From contig NZ_JBJURJ010000001.1 in the NCBI RefSeq assembly GCF_046098205.1, positions 372,001 through 436,000 of the forward strand: a stretch of DNA of 64,000 nucleotides, given 5' to 3'. Source of the DNA: Paenibacillus_AR mesotrionivorans. GTDB taxonomy: Bacteria; Bacillota; Bacilli; Paenibacillales; NBRC-103111. Position numbers and translations under genes: made by a program. Of the stretch, positions 60,196 through 64,000 are shown piece after piece. The notes under the pieces are model-generated. The model saw nothing but the letters and a program-made list of their open reading frames with translations, ran no database searches and had not been told where the DNA came from. Position 1 is the stretch's first letter. Each line of letters opens with the position of its first letter.

Positions 60196-60499
60196 CTTCA
60201 GGCTCCAATTCCTTCAGCGCGTGGAACTCATCCTCTACCCGAATGAAATCCTGCTCCAACTGGTCATAAATATCCGGGCTTACCGCCTGCTTCAGGGCTC
60301 TGTCCAGCGCCTTGCTTTTCTTCGCCAGCTTAAAGCAGGAGGCCTTGCCGCACAAGTACGCGCCCCGGCCGGATTTTTTGCCGGATAAGTCTATGAGAAT
60401 TTGCTCGTCCGGGGTGCGGACGACGCGAATGAGTTCCTTCTTGGCCTTCATCTCCTGGCAGGCTACACACTTCCGGAGAGGGATTTTCCTAGGTTTCAT
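60188..60499 (-). CDS. rnpM: RnpM (YlxR), RNase P modulator
   Basis: The 103 residues match YlxR (KIPLRKCVACQEMKAKKELIRVVR, SGRGAYLCGKASCF), a small RNA-binding protein recently named RnpM for its effect on RNase P in Bacillus. Two CxxC-like cysteine pairs (CVAC, CGKASC) could bind a metal in this member. The ATG at 60499 follows GGTGGTGGA. It lies between nusA and ylxQ in the usual order. Confidence 0.93.
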   Translation of the reverse strand: MKPRKIPLRKCVACQEMKAKKELIRVVRTPDEQILIDLSGKKSGRGAYLCGKASCFKLAKKSKALDRALKQAVSPDIYDQLEQDFIRVEDEFHALKELEPEDE

Positions 60500-60553
60500 T
60501 GTTCCACCACCCGTTTGCCGCAAAATTCACACTTCCTTGCTCCAGGCCTGCGG

Positions 60554-61651
60554 CTAGTCGATGCTTACCGAATCCTGGTGCATCAGCTCGGACGAGGTTT
60601 TGGGCCGGCCATATTCCTGCTCGGCTTGCGTCTCGCTCTTGATGTCGATCTTCCAGCCGGTCAGCTTGGCTGCCAGTCTGGCGTTTTGCCCCTTGATGCC
60701 GATGGCCAGGGAGAGCTGGTAGTCCGGCACAATGACCCGGCACATTTTTTCGCTCTCGAATACATTCACCTCTACCACCTTGGAGGGGGACAGCGCATTA
60801 GCCACATATTCGTCCACATTTTCGGACCAGCGCACGATGTCGATTTTTTCACCCTTCAGCTCATTGACGATGGTCTGCACCCGGACTCCCTTAGGGCCAA
60901 CGCAGGACCCGACGGGCTCTACCTCGGAATTGCGGGAATGGACGGCAATCTTGGAGCGGAAGCCGGCTTCACGGGCAACGGAGCGGATTTCCACCACACC
61001 GTCGTAAATTTCCGGCACTTCCAGCTCGAACAGACGCTTCAGCAGGCCGGGATGCGTCCGGGACAAAATAATCTGCGGACCCTTGGTGGTATTCTCCACC
61101 TTGGTGATGTACGCCTTTACCCGATCGCCGTGGGTGAACTTGTCACCGGCCATCATCTCGCCAACGGGAAGCACCGCCTCCACCTTGCCCAGATCCACGT
61201 ACAGATTACGCAGATCCTGGCGCTGCACAATGCCGGTTACAATGTCCTCTTCCTTATCAATGTAAGCATTGTAGATCAGGCCGCGCTCCGCTTCACGGAT
61301 GCGCTGGGTCACCACCTGCTTGGCCGTCTGGGCGGCAATCCGTCCGAAGTCCTTCGGGGTAACCTCAATCTCCACAATATCCTCCAGCGTATAGCTGGGG
61401 CTAACCTGGCGCGCGGCCTCCACGGAAATTTCCATCCGGGGGTCCAGCACATTCTCCACCACTGTCTTGCGGGCATAGACCTTGATGAGGCCTGTCATTT
61501 TGTTGATGTCCACCCGCACGTTCTGGGCCGTATTGAAATTGCGCTTGTATCCGGAAATCAGCGCCGCTTCAATAGCCTCCAGAAGAATATCCTTACTTAT
61601 TCCTTTCTCTCTCTCCAATTCCGACAGGGCTTCGATAAAATCAGCGTTCAT
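60554..61651 (-). CDS. nusA: Transcription termination/antitermination protein NusA
   Basis: The 365 residues have the NusA N-terminal domain (about 1-125), S1 domain (about 133-200) and two KH domains (about 230-345, GPKGVRVQTIVNEL and IGIKGQNARLAAKL). It stimulates pausing and intrinsic termination. AGGAGG lies 12 bases before the ATG. The terminator-like hairpin in the rimP leader could let NusA limit its own operon. Confidence 0.98.
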   Translation of the reverse strand: MNADFIEALSELEREKGISKDILLEAIEAALISGYKRNFNTAQNVRVDINKMTGLIKVYARKTVVENVLDPRMEISVEAARQVSPSYTLEDIVEIEVTPKDFGRIAAQTAKQVVTQRIREAERGLIYNAYIDKEEDIVTGIVQRQDLRNLYVDLGKVEAVLPVGEMMAGDKFTHGDRVKAYITKVENTTKGPQIILSRTHPGLLKRLFELEVPEIYDGVVEIRSVAREAGFRSKIAVHSRNSEVEPVGSCVGPKGVRVQTIVNELKGEKIDIVRWSENVDEYVANALSPSKVVEVNVFESEKMCRVIVPDYQLSLAIGIKGQNARLAAKLTGWKIDIKSETQAEQEYGRPKTSSELMHQDSVSID

Positions 61652-61700
61652 GGGAATGGAATTCCTCCTTTCAATGTGCAACCGTCCAAGTCGTTATGTG

Positions 61701-62159
61701 TTAAAACACGATGGCCAAACGCGCGCTGGCCAGCTTCGCGGAAGGAATCGCATGGGTTTTTTTGCCCATTTTGACCGTAAGGCCCGCTTCGTCATACGCT
61801 TCCAGCGTGCCTTCGAATTCCTTCAGTCCGTCCACCGGCTCATAGGTGGTGACGAATACGTGCTTGCCTACCGCTTTCACGAAATCCGCAGGCTTCTTCA
61901 ATGGGCGTTCGGCGCCGGGTGAAGAAACCTCCAGGAAATACGCCCCCGGAATGGGATCATTCTCGTCCAGCTTCTCGCTCACGTATTCGCTGACCCTGCC
62001 GCAATCGTCGATATCGATGCCGCCGTCCTTGTCCACGTAAACCCGGAGGAACCAGTTGCTTCCCTCTTTCACATATTCAATGTCCACCAGTTCAAAACCG
62101 TTTTCGTCGAGAAACGGCTTGACCATGCTTTCAACTGCCGATTTTATCTGCAAGCTCAA
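61701..62159 (-). CDS. rimP: Ribosome maturation factor RimP
   Basis: The 152 residues match RimP (VDIEYVKEGSNWFLRVYVDKDGG, YFLEVSSPGAERPLK), needed for 30S maturation. I use the TTG ending at 62159 (MSLQIKSAVESM) because AGGGGG lies 9 bases upstream and homologs start there; an ATG six codons earlier has no ribosome site. It is the first gene of the nusA-infB operon. Confidence 0.95.
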   Translation of the reverse strand: MSLQIKSAVESMVKPFLDENGFELVDIEYVKEGSNWFLRVYVDKDGGIDIDDCGRVSEYVSEKLDENDPIPGAYFLEVSSPGAERPLKKPADFVKAVGKHVFVTTYEPVDGLKEFEGTLEAYDEAGLTVKMGKKTHAIPSAKLASARLAIVF

Positions 62160-62243
62160 AACACAATGCCCCCTCATACGCGGTTAATTCTGCTTATTGT
62201 TCCTCTGCAAACCTTGCCCCCGGAGCCCTAAAACTCCTTATTC

Positions 62244-62272
62244 AAAGAGCAAAGAGTGGGTTTCCCCACTCT
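62244..62272 (-). terminator. Terminator-like hairpin in the rimP leader
   Basis: AGAGTGGG and CCCACTCT pair around a 4-base loop, followed on the minus strand by TTTGCTCTTTG. It lies 28-47 bases after the predicted start of the operon transcript, so it can act as an attenuator; it could also simply end the MarR transcript. Confidence 0.7.
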
Positions 62273-62306
62273 CGACCGTCGTGCAGTATCCAACATCACC
62301 TATAGA

Positions 62307-62336
62307 AGTATATCACAGATGTCGTATTATTTACAA
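62307..62336 (-). promoter_or_regulatory. Sigma-A promoter for rimP-nusA-infB operon
   Basis: Minus strand TTGTAA, 18-base spacer, TATACT, with TG one base before the -10 (extended). Transcription would start near 62300. Confidence 0.75.
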
Positions 62337-62421
62337 TAGAAACCATGGAAGGCCGGGCCAAGGAACGGCCGTAGGGAGCGGGAAAATCCGTTCTAATCAA
62401 TTATTCCACTTTTCAGGCCGA

Positions 62422-62844
62422 TTAAGTCAGCCATTTGCCGCGGAGCAACTCCAAAAGACGTTCCATCTCTGCTTTTCCAAGACGCCGGGTGATCTCTTCC
62501 TCCAGCCGCTGCTTCGTCTCCTCCAGAAGCCTTACAGTCTCCCGCCCATGCGGGGTCAGTTCCACCCGGCGGTCCCGGGCATTCCCGTCTGCGGTGGCAG
62601 GGGCAACCAGCCCTGCCGTCTGTAAGCCCAGCATATATTTATGAACACCCTGCCGGGTCATACCGATCAACCGGCCGATCTGCGATATGCTTAGAACCCC
62701 GTTTGCCTCCAGAACAGCCAGGATATGCGCCTCCGACTTGTTAACCGGCTGGCCGCTTGCCTCATGCAGTTTTTTGCGCAGCTCCATATGCTTTTCGCTG
62801 ATCAGGTCAATGAGACCCAAGGAACGTTTGACGTCACTCATCAT
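62422..62844 (-). CDS. MarR-family transcriptional regulator
   Basis: The 140 residues form a winged-helix MarR protein (SEAHILAVLEANGVLSISQIGRLIGMTRQGVHKYMLGLQTAGLV, then a wing with ARDRRVELTPHG). It is divergent from a DUF2798 membrane protein gene 110 bases away and is likely to control it. AGGAGG precedes two adjacent ATGs; either could be used. It lies between polC and rimP, where Bacillus has no such gene. Confidence 0.88.
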   Translation of the reverse strand: MMSDVKRSLGLIDLISEKHMELRKKLHEASGQPVNKSEAHILAVLEANGVLSISQIGRLIGMTRQGVHKYMLGLQTAGLVAPATADGNARDRRVELTPHGRETVRLLEETKQRLEEEITRRLGKAEMERLLELLRGKWLT

Positions 62845-62879
62845 GTTAGCCTCCTCTGCCGGATTTATTGTAAACTAGG

Positions 62880-62909
62880 TTGACAGTATTCGAGATGATT
62901 CGTTATGAT
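62880..62909 (+). promoter_or_regulatory. Sigma-A promoter for the DUF2798 gene
   Basis: Plus strand TTGACA, 18-base spacer, TATGAT. An inverted repeat GATTCGTT (62897-62904) and AACGAATC (62932-62939) spans the -10 and start region and could be a MarR site or a leader hairpin. Confidence 0.75.
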
Positions 62910-62954
62910 AATCCAGTATAAAACGAATCTCAATAGAGATAAAGGAGCTGTCCC

Positions 62955-63431
62955 ATGGGGAGAAACAAAAAAGAAATGCTGGTGTTTACGTCCGTAATGT
63001 GCTTTTTCATGGTTTTGTTTATGTGTATGTACAATGTGATGCTGTCCGAAGGCTTCACAACCGCCATTTTCGCTGAGGCTGCTGTGGCTTTCTTTCCGGC
63101 GTTGGCCGTGGCTCTGGTGCTGGATATCTTTATTGTAGGCAAAGTCGCCAAAGGGCTGGCCTTCAAGCTGCTTGCGCCGGATGCCCATCCCGTGAAAAAG
63201 GTACTGGTTATTTCCACCTGCATGGTACTGGGCATGGCGCTTTGCATGTCCTTGTTCGGCACACTCATGCATGGCGGGGTGGATTCCGGCCTGCTTCTGC
63301 GGTGGCTTAAGACCTACGGGCTGAATTTGCTGGCCGCTCTGCCGCTTCAGCTATTGGTGGTCGGTCCGTTGACCCGCTTTCTTTTTACCCGGATGTTCCT
63401 ATCCAAGAAACCGGCAGGCCTTGCCTCCTGA
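62955..63431 (+). CDS. DUF2798-family membrane protein
   Basis: The 158 residues have four hydrophobic segments (about 9-28, 38-60, 76-97 and 112-135) and match the DUF2798 pattern of paired helices, here duplicated. The function is unknown. AAAGGAG lies 7 bases before the ATG and a strong terminator follows. The divergent MarR gene is its likely regulator; such pairs often respond to toxic organic compounds, which is inference only. Confidence 0.85.
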   Translation: MGRNKKEMLVFTSVMCFFMVLFMCMYNVMLSEGFTTAIFAEAAVAFFPALAVALVLDIFIVGKVAKGLAFKLLAPDAHPVKKVLVISTCMVLGMALCMSLFGTLMHGGVDSGLLLRWLKTYGLNLLAALPLQLLVVGPLTRFLFTRMFLSKKPAGLAS

Positions 63432-63456
63432 CAAGCGCAACGCCCAACCTACGCAT

Positions 63457-63499
63457 AAAGGACTGGAACGGCCTAAGCCGTTGTCCAGTCCTTTTTTTT
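63457..63499. terminator. Terminator between DUF2798 gene and polC
   Basis: AAAGGACTGG-AACGGC pairs with GCCGTT-TCCAGTCCTTT, followed on the plus strand by a long T run. It is strong for the plus gene and can also serve polC (TTT on the minus side). Confidence 0.9.
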
Positions 63500-63520
63500 G
63501 CATATGTCCTCTTTATGATA

Positions 63521-64000
63521 TTAAAAGAGCGAAAGCTGGTTGGAATCCGGCAGGCCCCGGAAGCAGCCCATGGTCTTCAACAGCTCCACAATGGTTTTGG
63601 TGGCGCGGCTGCGCTGCTGGAAGTCTTCGATGGAGAGGAAATCTCCCCCTTCATCCTTGGCTGCCGCAATCTGCTTGGCCGCATTTTCGCCGATGCCGTC
63701 CACTGCAGAGAAGGGGAACAAAAGCTTGTCCCCGTCTACCAGGAACTTGGTGGCATGGGAGCGGTACAGATCCACCGGTTTAAAACCAAAGCCGCGGGCG
63801 GTCATTTCCAGAGCCATTTCCAGAAAGGAAATCATGCCCTTCTCCTTGGGTGTAGCCTGGAAACCCTTGGCTTCAATCTCCAGTAGCTTGCTTAGGATAG
63901 CGTCATAACCCTGGCAGAACAGCTCCACCTCGAAGGACTCCGCCCGGACCGTAAAGTAGGTGGCGTAAAATTCAATGGGATGATACAGCTTGAAGTAGGC
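63521..64000 (-). CDS. polC: DNA polymerase III PolC, C-terminal end (gene runs off the window)
   Basis: About 159 residues are visible, ending LPDSNQLSLF, the usual PolC C-terminus. The stretch ATYFTVRAESFEVELFCQGYDAI and the later helix-hairpin-helix part (FPFSAVDGIGENAAKQI) match the replicative Gram-positive polymerase. Its position upstream of rimP-nusA is the Bacillus order, but here the MarR/DUF2798 pair lies between. Confidence 0.95.
   Translation of the reverse strand, partial: AYFKLYHPIEFYATYFTVRAESFEVELFCQGYDAILSKLLEIEAKGFQATPKEKGMISFLEMALEMTARGFGFKPVDLYRSHATKFLVDGDKLLFPFSAVDGIGENAAKQIAAAKDEGGDFLSIEDFQQRSRATKTIVELLKTMGCFRGLPDSNQLSLF

Overview
The window is a chromosomal, almost entirely housekeeping and sporulation segment from an endospore-forming Firmicute. 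Gene content and order match the Bacillales block polC-rimP-nusA-infB ... recA-rny-ymdB-spoVS-miaB. The RNase Y, SpoVS, SpoVA, dipicolinate synthase, SleB and SpoIIIE genes fix it as a spore former. The fairly high GC, many TTG/GTG starts, recA-recX and rbfA-nrnA-truB linkages and dispersed palindromic intergenic repeats point to Paenibacillaceae (Paenibacillus or a close relative). The family call is inference from sequence style, not a database match.

Nearly every gene lies on the minus strand, so transcription runs from the right end to the left. From right to left: the C-terminus of polC; a divergent MarR/DUF2798 pair; the rimP-nusA-rnpM-ylxQ-infB-rbfA-nrnA-truB-ribF translation operon; rpsO and pnp; an accessory stretch (60-nt tandem array, AraC and MerR regulators); ylxY-mlpA-dut; dpaA-dpaB (dipicolinate) with dapG-dapA (lysine/DAP); RNase J, tepA, ylzJ, spoIIIE; a stress protein, sleB, and a LysR/YeiH divergent pair; yfmF-yfmH-ymfI (EF-P modification); ymfJ, a lipoprotein, ymfK, rodZ, a 53-aa membrane protein, yajQ; rimO-pgsA, cinA, recA-recX, rny, ymdB, spoVS; a dipeptidase; korAB; pduL; MarR-SDR; miaB-ricA; a sugar isomerase; spoVAA-spoVAB-spoVAF and the start of lysA.

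Functionally the window is rich in RNA processing (RNase Y, RicA, RNase J, PNPase, NrnA, RnpM, MiaB, RimO, TruB, NusA). Its sporulation genes work together on dipicolinic acid: DapG/DapA make the precursor, DpaAB make DPA, SpoVA proteins move it into the spore, and SleB opens the cortex at germination.

The most unusual material is non-coding or low-complexity. There is a two-hairpin palindromic element in three copies downstream of minus-strand genes, one extended into a 50-nt tandem array. Two loci carry related short repeats in a two-forward, two-inverted layout. There is a 4 x 60-nt hairpin array next to pnp. IF2 carries an Arg/Gly/Gln-rich tandem repeat of about 260 residues. Other points are an SDR protein with all three catalytic residues replaced, a ymdB reading frame whose best start is ATT, and a terminator-like hairpin in the rimP-nusA leader. 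No rRNA, tRNA, insertion sequence or CRISPR array was seen.
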